Source of the DNA: Citrus sinensis
Taxonomy: Eukaryota > Streptophyta > Magnoliopsida > Sapindales > Rutaceae
Length of the DNA stretch: 64,000 nucleotides
Reading direction: 5' to 3'
NCBI RefSeq assembly: GCF_022201045.2
Contig: NC_068562.1
Span: forward strand, 15,561,001 to 15,625,000
In this document: in pieces, positions 1 to 10,738 of the stretch
Numbering within the stretch: the stretch's first letter is position 1
Layout: every line of letters begins with the position of its first letter
Notes under the pieces: model-generated
The model's input: only the letters and a program-made list of their open reading frames with translations
Told to the model about the DNA's origin: nothing
Databases searched by the model: none
Program-made: the position numbers and the translations under genes

Positions 1-164
1 AAACAAAAGAGCCTTCTAACATAATAAATTTTTTTTATTAATTTGTAAGGTTAAAAAGGAGAAAAATTCCAATAAATGCTACATAATAATAATTGGTACA
101 CATAGCACAAAGAAGCATATATAAGTTAAGTGGAATGGGACTTGACAAAGCCGTTGAAAGACGG

Positions 165-175
165 CCATATATAAC
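165..175 (+). promoter_or_regulatory. TATA box of the AP2 gene
   Basis: A CATATATAAC stretch lies about 230 bases upstream of the AP2 start codon. It is followed by a CT-rich leader (about 199-240) typical of plant core promoters and 5' UTRs. The transcription start is inferred near 195-205. Confidence 0.5.
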
Positions 176-329
176 AAACAAATCAATTAAAACATTAAAC
201 TCTCTCTAGCCGGCTCTCTCCTCTTTTTCTCTCTATTCTTTTGCCAACCCATTAAAACAATTGAAACCCTCTTATATATTTTTTGTACTTCTTCCTTTTA
301 AACCCATTTGGCTTGTGCCATTTCATTGG

Positions 330-344
330 ATGACCTCACATTAA
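330..344 (+). promoter_or_regulatory. Short upstream ORF in the AP2 leader
   Basis: A four-codon reading frame (Met-Thr-Ser-His-stop) lies in the predicted 5' UTR, 55 bases before the main ATG at 400. It is outside the main frame and terminates before the main start, so it could modulate translation by reinitiation. There is no direct evidence that it is used. Confidence 0.35.
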
Positions 345-399
345 TTTTTTGTTCTCTCTTCTTTCTCTGGCTATAGCTATACTTCTTTTGATCATTTTA

Positions 400-3345
400 A
401 TGGCGAAAACCTCAAGGCAAAGCCAAAAGAACACTACTACAAACCCTAATAACAATAATACAGTCACGACCAAGACTAAGAGAACAAGAAAAAGCGTGCC
501 CCGTGACTCGCCGCCGCAACGTAGCTCGATCTACCGAGGCGTTACCAGGTTTCTTTTGTTGATCAAAGTCGCATATCCATTTTCGTACAGTGAAATTTTA
601 TATTTTTCTTTTTGGTGTTTCAATATTTTCACGAGGTTTTATATTTTTGCCATACCCATATATTTGATAATTTAGTAATTGAATGGTTTAGGCATCGATG
701 GACGGGACGATATGAAGCTCATTTGTGGGATAAAAATTGCTGGAATGAGTCTCAAAACAAGAAAGGGAGACAAGGTTTATTTCCTTTTAATATTTTTGTT
801 TATTTTTATTCTTCTTTCTTTTTAAATTTTTGGAAATGGTGTTGTTGATAATTTTTCTTTTTTCAAATATTCTGATTCGGATATCAAAATTGATGATGGT
901 GGTTGGATTGATTCAAATTGAAGCACAGTATATTTAGGTGAGTTTTGATTTCTCTTTAATATTTTTCTTTTATAACCTTTCGTTTTCCTGTCATTTAGAG
1001 AAGACAATAGTGCCATCACACAAAGCATTTTGTTTCACGTTACACTTTTTTCTCTCTTTCTTTCTTGCACTTTTGAAAAATTTGGTAACCAGAAAAACGT
1101 CATTAATTTAAATCATTTTCGAAATTACTTGATTTAAATTAATTGCTTAATTAATTTCGATATTGGGTTGGTTTCCTTAGGTGCTTATGATAATGAAGAA
1201 GCTGCAGCACGTGCCTATGATTTGGCAGCATTGAAATATTGGGGACATGATACTATTCTTAATTTCCCAGTAAGTTTAATTAATTAATTTTGCATTTTGA
1301 TCACTTTTTATTTGTAGCAGGGTTTTGTTTTTCTTAATTTATTACTTCTTACCATGGTAATTATAGCTTTCGAATTATGAAGAAGAGCTCGTAGAAATGG
1401 AGGGTCAGTCAAAAGAGGAATATATTGGTTCTTTAAGGAGGTAATTAACTACTGCTAAATTTATATAATATTGAATAAATGATCATGTTTACACACACAC
1501 ACATATATATATTGTATTAATGATAATATATATTGATTAGACAATATTTTTGTTTTGTTCAATTAAAAATACAGAAAAAGTAGTGGATTTTCTCGAGGGG
1601 TCTCCAAATATAGAGGCGTAGCAAGGTAATAACTAACAATTCATTTGAATTTAGAACTTGCAGATAATTCTTTATTTGAAAAAAAAAAAAGCTATAGAGA
1701 ATCCAATCCTGAAATTTAGCTGGTTTAAAAAAAAAAAAAGCTTTTATCTAGTCTTTTGCAAAATCAATGATATTTCAATCAAAATTTCCAAAATTTTATC
1801 CTAGTTTTAGGATGTTTTCCCAATTCATGCTACTTCTTTCCACTTTCCTCGAAAGGAAAGATACTTTAACGTACGTGCATGTCTTCTCACATCCACATGT
1901 TCTCATTGACAAACTTTAATGAATTGAGGAGCAGCTGTACCAATATTTGAAAGCCACATTTGTCTAAATAATGCGGCAATGGCCAGCAAAGTAATCATGT
2001 CTTGTATGCACTAATGTCAAAAAAAGTGTGGCAATAATTTGAAATTTGGCTTCTAAATTTGCAGACACCATCACAATGGCAGATGGGAAGCTCGAATTGG
2101 CAGAGTTTTTGGCAACAAATATCTCTATCTTGGAACTTATGGTATAAATTATTATTCTTTCTATATATAATAATACCGTCAATTTTCGACCTTTATTTAT
2201 TTATTTATTTTGGTGCTCTCCGGCTCTGCATTAAAGAAAACAAAAATTCGCACTATGGCCATAGACTGCACTATATAATTTTCATAAAATATTCTATATG
2301 TACGGCTATAATTCAAATCTGCATGCGGGTCCGCACATGAGAAAACTGTCTTATTTATTATTGATAGTTATAACAAATTATCTAAATAAATGCTTGCTTC
2401 AAAATTGTATAATTGATAATTACTATATAACCTTAGTAGTATACAAAAGAGTCCCTCCAAAGTATTAAATCTAGTGCATGATCTTATGCTAGAATTAGCT
2501 TAGACAGTCCATTTTATGTGCCACGTGCCACTATAAATGGAATATAGATTTTTGTATAGCAATAGACTCCAAGTGAATAAAGCCTATATATGCTGATGGG
2601 AGTCATTTTCAAACAATTAATAAAACATTTAGTTGGTTGAGATATAGATCGCCAAACTTCACCTGCTTATCCAACTATTTAAGATTTTAAAATTCATTGG
2701 AATAAAATTTTCAACACTCAACCAAAATATGCATACGCAATTAAATTCTCCACTTTTTTAGATCTTCTTTTCTTTTCTTTTTTTTTTCCCCAAACTGTCC
2801 CTAACTCTTTTTTCAAAATTTTTTCTTAAGCTACTCAAGAAGAAGCAGCTCAAGCCTATGACAGGGCAGCAATAGAGTATCGTGGACTTAATGCTGTCAC
2901 CAACTTTGATCTTAGCAAATACATTAAGTGGTTACGCCCAAATAATAATCAAAATAACCCTAAACCTAGCAACCCTCAACAAAACCCTAATAGTGATGAC
3001 ACAAGTCCAATTCCAAAACTAAATCAGGAAACCTCAAGCGGTAGTGACACGTCAGCACCTCCACCACGGTCTGGTGCTACCGCAGGAGGTAGCGGCTCGG
3101 CGTCATCGGCATTAGGGCTTTTGCTACAATCGTCAAAATATAAGGAAATGGTGGAGAAAACTTCAACAGATTGTTTATCTACGTCATCAGAACCTGGTTC
3201 TTCACACCGGATTTTTCCTGATGATATTCAGACGATGTTTTTCGATTGTCAGGACTCTAGCAGCTACACGGAGGGTGATGACGTTCTATTGGGTGACCTA
3301 AATCCATATATTTTCCCAACTTTTTATAGTGAACTTGATAATTAG
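400..3345 (+). CDS. AP2/ERF transcription factor with two AP2 domains, WRI3/WRI4-like
   Basis: Eight exons join to 348 codons: 400-548, 692-774, 929-937, 1181-1269, 1367-1440, 1575-1625, 2065-2141 and 2831-3345. All junctions are GT-AG and the frame is kept throughout. The N-terminus is basic ([12 protein letters not shown], likely nuclear localisation). AP2 domain 1 starts at [20 protein letters not shown] and continues through [18 protein letters not shown] linker with [17 protein letters not shown] leads to AP2 domain 2 ([19 protein letters not shown], then [16 protein letters not shown]). The C-terminal third is Asn/Ser/Pro-rich and acidic near its end, as expected of an activation region. 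Exon 3 is a 9-nt microexon encoding Val-Tyr-Leu, a hallmark of the WRINKLED1 group. Family members activate fatty-acid and cutin or wax precursor synthesis; the link to this gene is by homology. The ATG at 400 is the first in-frame ATG that fits. Confidence 0.93.
929..937 (+). other. 9-nt microexon (VYL) of the AP2 gene
   Basis: The nine bases lie between a cacag acceptor and a gtgagt donor. Exon 2 ends in phase 1 at 774 and exon 4 starts at 1181. Including the microexon gives G-R-Q-V-Y-L-G-A-Y across the junction, which is the conserved AP2 core; skipping it would delete three residues of the DNA-binding beta-sheet. An equivalent mini-exon is known in Arabidopsis WRI1. Confidence 0.9.
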
Positions 3346-6150
3346 AAGACGAAGCCTGAAGCTCACTGATGAAATAAGTCACATCTTTACAATTTACTAG
3401 AAAAATATCTTCTTCTTTTTTGGTTAATATTTTGAAGGCAAAGATGGTGAATCGGGAACAAAAGCGAAGACAGAGGTACAAGCAAAGGACTCAATTCAAT
3501 TTTAATTTCTTTTAATTTTCTTTCTACTCACGATATTTTTTTTCCCCCTCTATCAAAACTAGGAAGAAGAGCATTTGCTGATTTGTATTAATTAGTTCAT
3601 TTACATGTAGATACTGGTTGATGTCCACAATTGTTTATCCACTAATTATGTTTTAATAAGACTACTTGCGGCTTGTAAGGGCCTCACTTTATTTATTTGT
3701 TTCTAATATCCTCACTAATAATATTATTTGAGTCCCAGTTGATATGACATTCAACTATTGAATAATAGAATAAAGTAATAAAAAATTTTACATTAATCAT
3801 TCAATAGACAAATGACATCTAATATTAAAACTCAAGTTGAGACTCAAATTTTGGATCCCTAACATTACTGATATTATTTTTTCTCTCTAATAGTGTTTTT
3901 ACATTCATTCTTCAATGATTCCACACCATGTTTCCATATCTGATTATTCATGCGCAAGCAAGTCTATAGAGAAATTAATTAATGGATAGAAATTAATTAA
4001 TTAATTTGACAGAATAAAGACTAATAGAATGAGGTTGAACAAGTAATCTTAAATAATCAACTAATTCAAATTCTTTGAAGTAATTAATTAATTGTTAAAA
4101 GGGTGATTCAATTTCTGGTATTTTTCGGTTTTGGACGCTATAGATAACTTACTGTTACAACTTACATGAGTGGTGATAATTAAGTTACTCTTATCAGAAA
4201 TTCTGTTAAAGGCAGTTGAATGGCGCTTCTTTTCTATTGGTTCAAGGTATTGATAAATACATATTATATAATTGGTTGAGTTAACAAAATATAATGTATA
4301 CTTTAATTATTGGTATTTTTTATTAACAAAACATATTATATCACATTAGGATAATTAATAGCTTGTGACTCTTACGATCAATTATTATATATAAAATGAG
4401 ATCAGGATAGTTTGTCAAAGTACAAGGGTCCTAGTTGTTCTTTTATAAGGTGGAAGCTACCAAATTCTGTTCGTAACATCCAAGGACTTTCTTTCAAATA
4501 GTTTGTTTACATAAGATTATAACAATAAGTACAGATTTAATACTTTTCTTTATGATCGTACGGTTATCATAGTGGCTCCAATATGGAGCAACTCCAACAT
4601 AACCGCCGCCCTTTCTTAAATATCAATTCTCATGGTGTTTTGTTTCTTATATATATGTATGTATGTATGTATATAATTATTTGTTGGGAGTACTGATATT
4701 TAAACCAAAAAAATAAAATAAAAAACACGACAAAAATTAATGAAATCTTAGGAAATTAGAGAATTTTTACTTTTCTTATTATAACTCTCTTTTTACGCAT
4801 AGTTTCACGGGTGATGCAAAACAAAGGCAAAAGAAGAATGATTCTTTTCTGAGAGAATTTTATTATGAATCAACCAACCAAAATCAGTAGGGTTTAGCTT
4901 CCTTTTATGCTAAAACCATAAATAATGTGAATTTACCAAATTAGGTATTCAAATCATTGTAACATAATAAAATTCTAAAGAAAAAATGTTAGAAAAACTT
5001 AAAATTAAAAAAAAATAAAAACAAATAAAGAAAACTTTAAAACTGCCTAAGTAACCTGTCCTACATCAGAGGAGATTTATGGCTTTTGAGCTAGGGTTTT
5101 AGTGGAAACAGATTTGTCAGTTCCCTTTGCTCAATTTGTTTAATTGGAGGGAGATGGTTACGAGCTTCAAGAGGAGTTTTAGATGAACCTGCAAAGAATA
5201 GGGGCTGATAAGAAATACAGTCAATGTCGTGAATCAGAGGATTAATTCCTTCTTGCACTCAACAATAGACATTTCTTTAAGACAAGAGAATTACAATATC
5301 TAATGAACCCACAACAAATCTCAATCCAAAAGCCGGCATCGCTGAAGCTTTCAATTTAAATGGCCCGAGCTCCTCCTCAATCGCTAAAGTGCTTTGACAT
5401 ATATATTTTCTTATTATGACCCAAAAATTGGGGCTTAGATTGATGAGAGCATTAGGAAAAATTTATGTTTACCTTAATTAACTTATCCGGTCTCATTAGA
5501 ATTCTTTTAAATTAAAAAAAATATGGCACCACTGACGGAAACAAAAATGAAAAGATGCATTAATTCACCACATTCGTATGGTCTTGTTTCTCATGCTATA
5601 ATAATCCTTATGATGAGAAGTACCATGCATGTAATAAACAATGAATCGGTTAGAATAAAATTTGAGATGTATAATAAAAATCCCTTTATTATGGTGATAA
5701 TGTGATAAGAAATAATTTCTATATAGTAATAAAATACTCTTTTGTAATTTCAGCCAATTATAGATAAAAATAAATTTTACATTGTAATAAGTTATAACTT
5801 TTCTGGATTCTCTCTTAAGAAACTTGCCCCCACATATTAGTAATTATCTGTATATTGCAAAATATATTTGTTTTGTTATATTAAAAGTTTAGGATGAAGT
5901 AAAATATTTTTCTAAGTTGTTTGGGATAATTTCTTTCTTTAAAAAAAAAAAACACCAAGATGGTGAAGGGTTAGACCGGACCCCTATCTCTAGCATAGAT
6001 TAGAAAATGGGATACAAAAGAAGGGGATAATACCAAAACCTTCAACAGAAATGAAAAACCATAATATGACATAAAAAGGCCCAGAAAAAAGTCGAAAAAA
6101 AATCATCGCCTAATATGCATAATCTGGGAAGCATCCAAATGATGAACACC
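3346..6150. other. Intergenic stretch downstream of the AP2 gene
   Basis: This is AT-rich DNA with the likely 3' UTR and polyadenylation region of the AP2 gene (about 3346-3700). A short TATG/TA microsatellite lies near 4650-4672. I see no coding exon; the small frame at 5523-5705 has no recognisable feature. Confidence 0.5.
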
Positions 6151-6152
6151 AG

Positions 6153-6485
6153 TTAAACCAATTGAAAGGTCATAATAAAAACACTGATGAGAACATGCCT
6201 AGTAGGCCATAATATTAGCAGCAAATGTAGCCTCTCAAAAAATACATGCCTAATAAGGAGTGAGAGGCTAGAAGACAAAGGACAAACACGACCAAGTAGA
6301 TAAGCAAAATTCCACTGCATAGAGCCATAAGAAGTGATCCAAGAAAGAATTGCAGTCGAGTCAAACTCTACCTCTATATCGGAATAGCCAAGCTGAATAG
6401 ATAAATCTATACCCTCACAAACTGCCACAAGCTTAGTTAAAACAATTGGCTGATGGTCATGCAAAACATTGCCAGCAGTAGACAT
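6153..6485 (-). pseudogene. Decayed RNase H-like fragment of a non-LTR element
   Basis: The frame contains LTKLVAVCEGIDLSIQLGYS followed by DIEVEFDSTAILSWI. This resembles the central part of the RNase H (RVT_3) domain at the 3' end of plant LINE-like elements, with the alpha-helix after the catalytic Glu and the E-x-D-S strand. The usual first Asp motif and the C-terminal H-x-x-N-x-x-A-D block are not visible, and the reading degenerates after about residue 65. No target duplication could be found, so the element ends are unknown. It is a fossil unlikely to make protein. Confidence 0.5.
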
Positions 6486-7081
6486 ACCAAGATTACCCTT
6501 AGATTACCTAAGGTCAGTGATTTATTCTTTATAGCTTTACCAAATCATTGTATAGTAATTATAGAATTTACGTTGAGAGAAGAATATTAAAGATAAATGC
6601 ATATGTTCAAACATATAAGATGACTTGTATAATCTAAACTTTACATTCTTATATATGCTAGTGAAACTGCGCTTATCTTTTTTTTATCAATGTCTATTCA
6701 TTAATTTGACATTAATTATTAATGCAGTGCATACTTTACATATATATTACTTGTACTAAAGATAATTAATTCAAAACAATAATTTTGTAATTATAGCTCT
6801 ATTGCATTATAACCCCTTCATGGTAATAAAATTAGTTGGTTTTAACATTATCACTAAGGAGAGATTTTACTACTTAAATAAAATTACCGCACACGTGAAA
6901 CATAACTACCTCTAGTTGTCGAACACATAATGCAAGAGAAAAGGAAACATAAATATCTATGAATTGATAAGTGATTCTTTAATTTCAAAGTTAAGAAAAT
7001 ATATTTATTTCAGCAATTTAAAAACGTCCTAAATATCGTTGCCCATGATGCTCTAAGAAAGCTAATTAGTACAATAATATC
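6486..7081. other. Intergenic, no gene seen
   Basis: AT-rich sequence between a LINE fossil and the 3' end of the repeat-peptide gene. It would contain the 3' UTR of the minus-strand gene. Nothing else is recognised. Confidence 0.4.
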
Positions 7082-8467
7082 CTAATATTTGATTTCTTTT
7101 CTTATGCCAAGCTTCCTTCCGAACAGTAATGTTTTATGAATTGCATTGCTTGATCTTGGAGGACTTCCATGGCCGTCTCTAGGGCTTGGCACAGATTGAT
7201 CAACGGTGTCTCCCTCGTCACGAATTGCATTGCTTGTTTCAAGAGGGCTTCCATGGCCTTCTCCTGGGCTTGGCGCAGATTGATCAACGGTGTATCCCTC
7301 GTCACGAATTGCATTGCTTGTTCCAGGAGGGCTTCGATGGCCTTCTCCTGGGCTTGGCGCAGATAGATCCACAGTGTATCCCTCGTCACGAATTGCATTG
7401 CTTGTTCCAGGAGGGCTTCCATGGCCTTCTCCAGGGCTTGGCGCAGATTGATCAACGGTGTATCCCTCGTCACGAATTGCATTGCTTGTTCCAGGAGGGC
7501 TTCCATGGCCTTCTCCAGGGCTTGGCGCAGATCGATCAACAGTGTATCCCTCGTCACGAATTGCATTGCTTGTTCCAGGAGGGCTTCCATGGCCTTCTCC
7601 AGGGCTTGGTGCAGATCGATCAACGGTGTATCCCTCGTCACGAATTGCATTGCTTGTTCCAGGAGGGCTTCCATGGCCTTCTCCAGGGCTTGGCGCAGAT
7701 CGATCAACGGTGTATCCCTCGTCACGAATTGCATTGCTTGTTCCAGGAGGGCTTCCATGGCCTTCTCCAGGGCTTGGCGCAGATCGATCAACGGTGTATC
7801 CCTCGTCACGAATTGCATTGCTTGTTCCAGGAGGGCTTTCATGGCCTTCTCCTGGGCTTGGTACAGATTGATCAACGGTGTATCCCTCATCACGAATTGC
7901 ATTGCTTGTTCCAGGAGGGCTTCCATGGCCTTCTCCTGGGTTTGGCACAGATTGATCAACGGTGTATCCCTCGTCACGAATTGCATTGCTTGTTCCAGGA
8001 GGGCTTCCATGGCCTTCTCCTGGGCTTGGCACAGATTGATCAACGGTGTATCCCTCGTCACGAATTGCATTGCTTGTTCCAGGAGGGCTTCCATGGCCTT
8101 CTCCTGGGCTTGGCACAGATTGATCAACGGTGTATCCCTCGTCACGAATTGCATTGCTTGTTCCAGGAGGGCTTCCATGGCCCTCTCTAGGGCTTGGCGT
8201 AGATCGATCAATAGTGTATCTCTCGTCACGAATTGCATTGCTTACTCCAGGAGTGTTTCCATGACCTTCTCCAGGGCTTGGCCCAGATTCGGCGTTAATG
8301 TCTTCAACTTTATGAATTATATTACTTGGTTTAGAAGTGTCTAGAAGGGTTGGTCTATATCGATTAATATTTTCATTTTTGTTGGGAATTGAACAGCTGG
8401 CAACAGTGAATGCAACAAATATTGCGAGAACGAAGAAGAAAGATGAGTTGAACGTGATTAAGGCCAT
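7082..8467 (-). CDS. Secreted multi-repeat peptide precursor with SGPS..G.GH-like cores (PIP/CEP-like)
   Basis: A single-exon gene of 461 codons if it starts at 8467. The N-terminus has a strong hydrophobic signal segment (SSFFFVLAIFVAFTVASCS), so the product should enter the secretory pathway. After a roughly 60-residue spacer it consists of 13 complete 28-residue units (nucleotides 8287-7196, 84 bp each) and a partial fourteenth. Each unit holds S-x-P-S-P-G-E-G-H-G-S-P-P-G followed by TSNAIRDEGYTVDQ. The first unit reads SGPSPGEGHG, which fits the SGPS..G.GH core of PIP/PIPL peptides and is reminiscent of the SPGVGH end of CEP peptides. By analogy each unit could be cut out and Pro-hydroxylated; that is inference. 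The product ends KLGIRKEIKY. An ATG at 8500 is in frame, but the TATA box at 8513-8522 would put transcription start below it, so 8467 is preferred. Confidence 0.75.
   Translation of the reverse strand: MALITFNSSFFFVLAIFVAFTVASCSIPNKNENINRYRPTLLDTSKPSNIIHKVEDINAESGPSPGEGHGNTPGVSNAIRDERYTIDRSTPSPREGHGSPPGTSNAIRDEGYTVDQSVPSPGEGHGSPPGTSNAIRDEGYTVDQSVPSPGEGHGSPPGTSNAIRDEGYTVDQSVPNPGEGHGSPPGTSNAIRDEGYTVDQSVPSPGEGHESPPGTSNAIRDEGYTVDRSAPSPGEGHGSPPGTSNAIRDEGYTVDRSAPSPGEGHGSPPGTSNAIRDEGYTVDRSAPSPGEGHGSPPGTSNAIRDEGYTVDRSAPSPGEGHGSPPGTSNAIRDEGYTVDQSAPSPGEGHGSPPGTSNAIRDEGYTVDLSAPSPGEGHRSPPGTSNAIRDEGYTVDQSAPSPGEGHGSPLETSNAIRDEGDTVDQSVPSPRDGHGSPPRSSNAIHKTLLFGRKLGIRKEIKY
7150..8287. repeat. 84-bp tandem repeat array (about 13.5 units)
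   Basis: The coding repeat of the peptide precursor. Central units are almost identical at the nucleotide level, while the outer ones (8204-8287 and below 7280) are more diverged, the usual pattern of unequal crossing-over with central homogenisation. Because 84 is a multiple of three, several other frames on both strands stay open across the array. Those long frames are artefacts of periodicity. Confidence 0.97.
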
Positions 8468-8512
8468 AATGAAAAATGATAGTTGATGACTTGGGTGCAT
8501 GCATACTTGGAG

Positions 8513-8522
8513 ACTTTATAGC
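8513..8522 (-). promoter_or_regulatory. TATA box of the repeat-peptide gene
   Basis: On the minus strand the sequence reads GCTATAAAGT. A start site about 25-35 bases downstream would fall near 8480-8490, below the ATG at 8500 and above the ATG at 8467. This decides the start codon choice. Confidence 0.5.
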
Positions 8523-8959
8523 TTTTAGGGTATGTCGGGATTGAATTGGTTTCTCAAAATGTCATTGTTAGGTGGATTTCATAACAGCCAACTTTCCAAA
8601 CAATTTTGTAATCTTAGATTATGAAAAATCTAGGTAAGATTTGACAATACACAAATTTCCAAATAATCTCATAACATACAGATGATGAAATAATCACTTC
8701 TCAGATAATTTATTTAAATTAATCCAAAAATTATGGTGCTTCTGTACAATGATTAGCATGTAGAAAATTTGTTTTTTATTTAATAAAATGAAATATAATC
8801 TGTAATTTTAATTAACATTTTTAATTAATTAATTAATTATTAAAAAATATAAATTAGTTTATCTTTGAATAAATAAAGTAATTCAACAATTAAATGTTTC
8901 TTTAAAATAATAAAAAATCATCAAATAATGTTTCATAGATTAGGAAATTTGTAATCCCT

Positions 8960-9170
8960 TGGTAAATGATAGTTGATGACTTGATGAGGACATGGAATGC
9001 ATGCATAATTGGAGATTTCATGTACGTTTGATTGAATTGAATTCTAAAAGGACACTTTCAGGTTAGATTTCATGCCATGTTTAGTAAATTTAGATTATGA
9101 AGCAATCACTTTATAGAAAAATCTGTTAAATGTGTTTGGTAAAATTAATCCTAAATTATAGGAGTACCGA
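8960..9170 (-). repeat. Duplicated promoter/5' region of the repeat-peptide gene
   Basis: This stretch repeats the region at about 8474-8640. Shared blocks include the GATAGTTGATGACTT start, GCATGCATA followed by TTGGAGA, GATTGAATTG, and GATTTCATG/GATTTCATA. The copy has lost the TATA box (TTTCATG in place of TTTATAG), and no coding repeats follow it. It looks like the fossil of a tandem gene duplication. Confidence 0.6.
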
Positions 9171-9255
9171 TATTTGAACCAAAGGATTGAATACAATAGC
9201 GACAAAATAATTGCGAAATCATATGGTGTTACAGTATTAAGTAAAAATTTGCATT

Positions 9256-9890
9256 ATTTTTTAATGGGTAATTTTTAAAAATCTCCCCTGAGGTTTGGAC
9301 TTGTTGCAAGTAGATGGCGAGAATTTACTTATTTGTAAAACATCCCCTACCGTCAGTTAACTTTAACATTGACCGTTAGTTGACTACGCAAAGACAATAT
9401 TACCCTTAACAACAGTTTGTAAACGGAAATAACTAAAAAAAAATTAAAATTATTGGCTATTTTATCCTTTTTAAATTATTGATATTTTCTTAAAGTTCCT
9501 ACAAGAAAGATAAAATTGAAAAAATTGAAAAATCATCTTTAAATTATTGACATTTTCTTAAAGTTCCTACAAAAAAGATAAAATTAAGAACTTGAAAATG
9601 AAATAGTTATAATCTTTACCTATGATATTGTAAATCTTTAGAATTGACAAGGATAAAATTGTCAAAAAATAGGATTTGTGCTTTTCGCGCCAACAATTTT
9701 AATTTTTTTTTAGTTATTTCCGTCTATAAACTGTTGTTAAGGGTAATATTGTCTTTGCACAGTCAACTAACGGTCAATGTTAAAGTTAACTGACGGTAGG
9801 GGGTTTTTTACAAATAAATAAATTCTCGCCATCTACTTGCAACAAACCCAAACTTCAGGAGAGGTTTTTAAAAATTACCCATTTTTTAAT
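9256..9890. mobile_element. Non-autonomous foldback MULE with 10-bp target duplication
   Basis: The element spans 9266-9880 and is flanked by the exact 10-bp direct repeat ATTTTTTAAT (9256-9265 and 9881-9890). Its ends are GGGTAATTTTTAAAAA and the inverse complement, and the inverted arms extend about 190 bp on each side (left to about 9455, right from about 9690). The centre holds a short direct repeat built on TTCTTAAAGTTCCTAC. A 9-11 bp duplication and long terminal inverted repeats are typical of Mutator-like elements. No transposase is present. Confidence 0.85.
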
Positions 9891-10469
9891 TAATGATACA
9901 ACACCGTACGGTTTGACCTTTGGCTTTTTTTTTAATCGTTGTTTTGTCATTATTAGGATTCTTTATCATTTTCTAAATTATAATTGGAATGTTTATAGGC
10001 AATGATTAAAATGTACAGATTTTTATTTTATACAAGGAATAAAATATGTAGTTTCAATTACAAATTTATAAAAGGAATAAAATCCGTAGTTTCAACTTTC
10101 AATTACAAATTCAAATATACTTATCGAAATTTGAATAAAACCAAAAAGCCCACAAGAAAATAAGCCCAAAAAAGAATGATCTAAGTAGCATTTATAATAA
10201 AATATACAACGGGCGTGTTTTCGAAAGAATGTCAAAGGCGTTATGATATAGAGAATGATATAAGTCTATTCTCAAACATTTTTAGGTAAAATGTCTAAAA
10301 AGTGAGTTTTTGATAAAGTATAAAAGGCATAATTTTACAAAGATTTAGGTTCATTCTCCAATATCTCTAAGTAAAAATTTAAGGGTGTGATTTTACAAAA
10401 CAATGTGCCTAAAGCAATATTATGATTTCTTACGAGTAAGATTCCACGAAAATTGCCTTGCGAGCAAAA

Positions 10470-10690
10470 TACATTACAAGAAAAATGACCTATAATAACA
10501 TTTACTCGTATGACAATTTTTTATCAAAAGTCTTTATATCATATAAGTATGACATACATGTGATAGAAATTTTTTCTATCAAGAATTTATGAGAAAAATG
10601 TGATAGAATTTACTGTTGTCAAGTATTTATGACCTACTAGTGATATATATATATATATATTATCAAGAACTTATGATTAATTTCATTTTG
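10470..10690 (+). mobile_element. Possible decayed CACTA element terminus
   Basis: The sequence CATTACAAGAAAAATGACC at 10472 resembles plant CACTA ends (CACTACAAGAAAA) with one change in the terminal pentamer. It is followed by subterminal degenerate repeats built on ATCAAGAATTTATGA and TGTGATAGAA. No matching right end was found nearby. A TA microsatellite lies at about 10644-10662. Confidence 0.35.
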
Positions 10691-10738
10691 ACTTTAGGTC
10701 TGACTGAAATTATAAAAATTTTAAATGATAAAGATAAA

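Noticed and set aside
55..180. Possible gene at the left edge
   Set aside because: Only promoter-like AT-rich sequence is visible; no exon supported.
349..399. Upstream extension of the AP2 frame to 349
   Set aside because: The codon at 349 is TTG, not ATG. The first ATG in frame is at 400, and the extra residues would be hydrophobic, unlike this family.
7102..8238. Long minus-strand frame of 378 codons in a second phase of the repeat array
   Set aside because: It arises only because the 84-bp unit is a multiple of three. It has no signal peptide, and its composition follows the shifted repeat.
7150..8287. Regularly spaced repeats resembling a CRISPR array
   Set aside because: Units are 84 bp, coding and continuous with no unique spacers, in a plant nuclear context.
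7186..8344. Long plus-strand frames (334, 307 and 137 codons) opposite the peptide gene
   Set aside because: Periodic shadows of the coding array on the other strand. No promoter or independent conserved sequence is seen.
8468..8500. First in-frame ATG of the peptide precursor at 8500
   Set aside because: It lies only 13 bases below the TATA box, so it is probably not in the transcript; 8467 is the better start.
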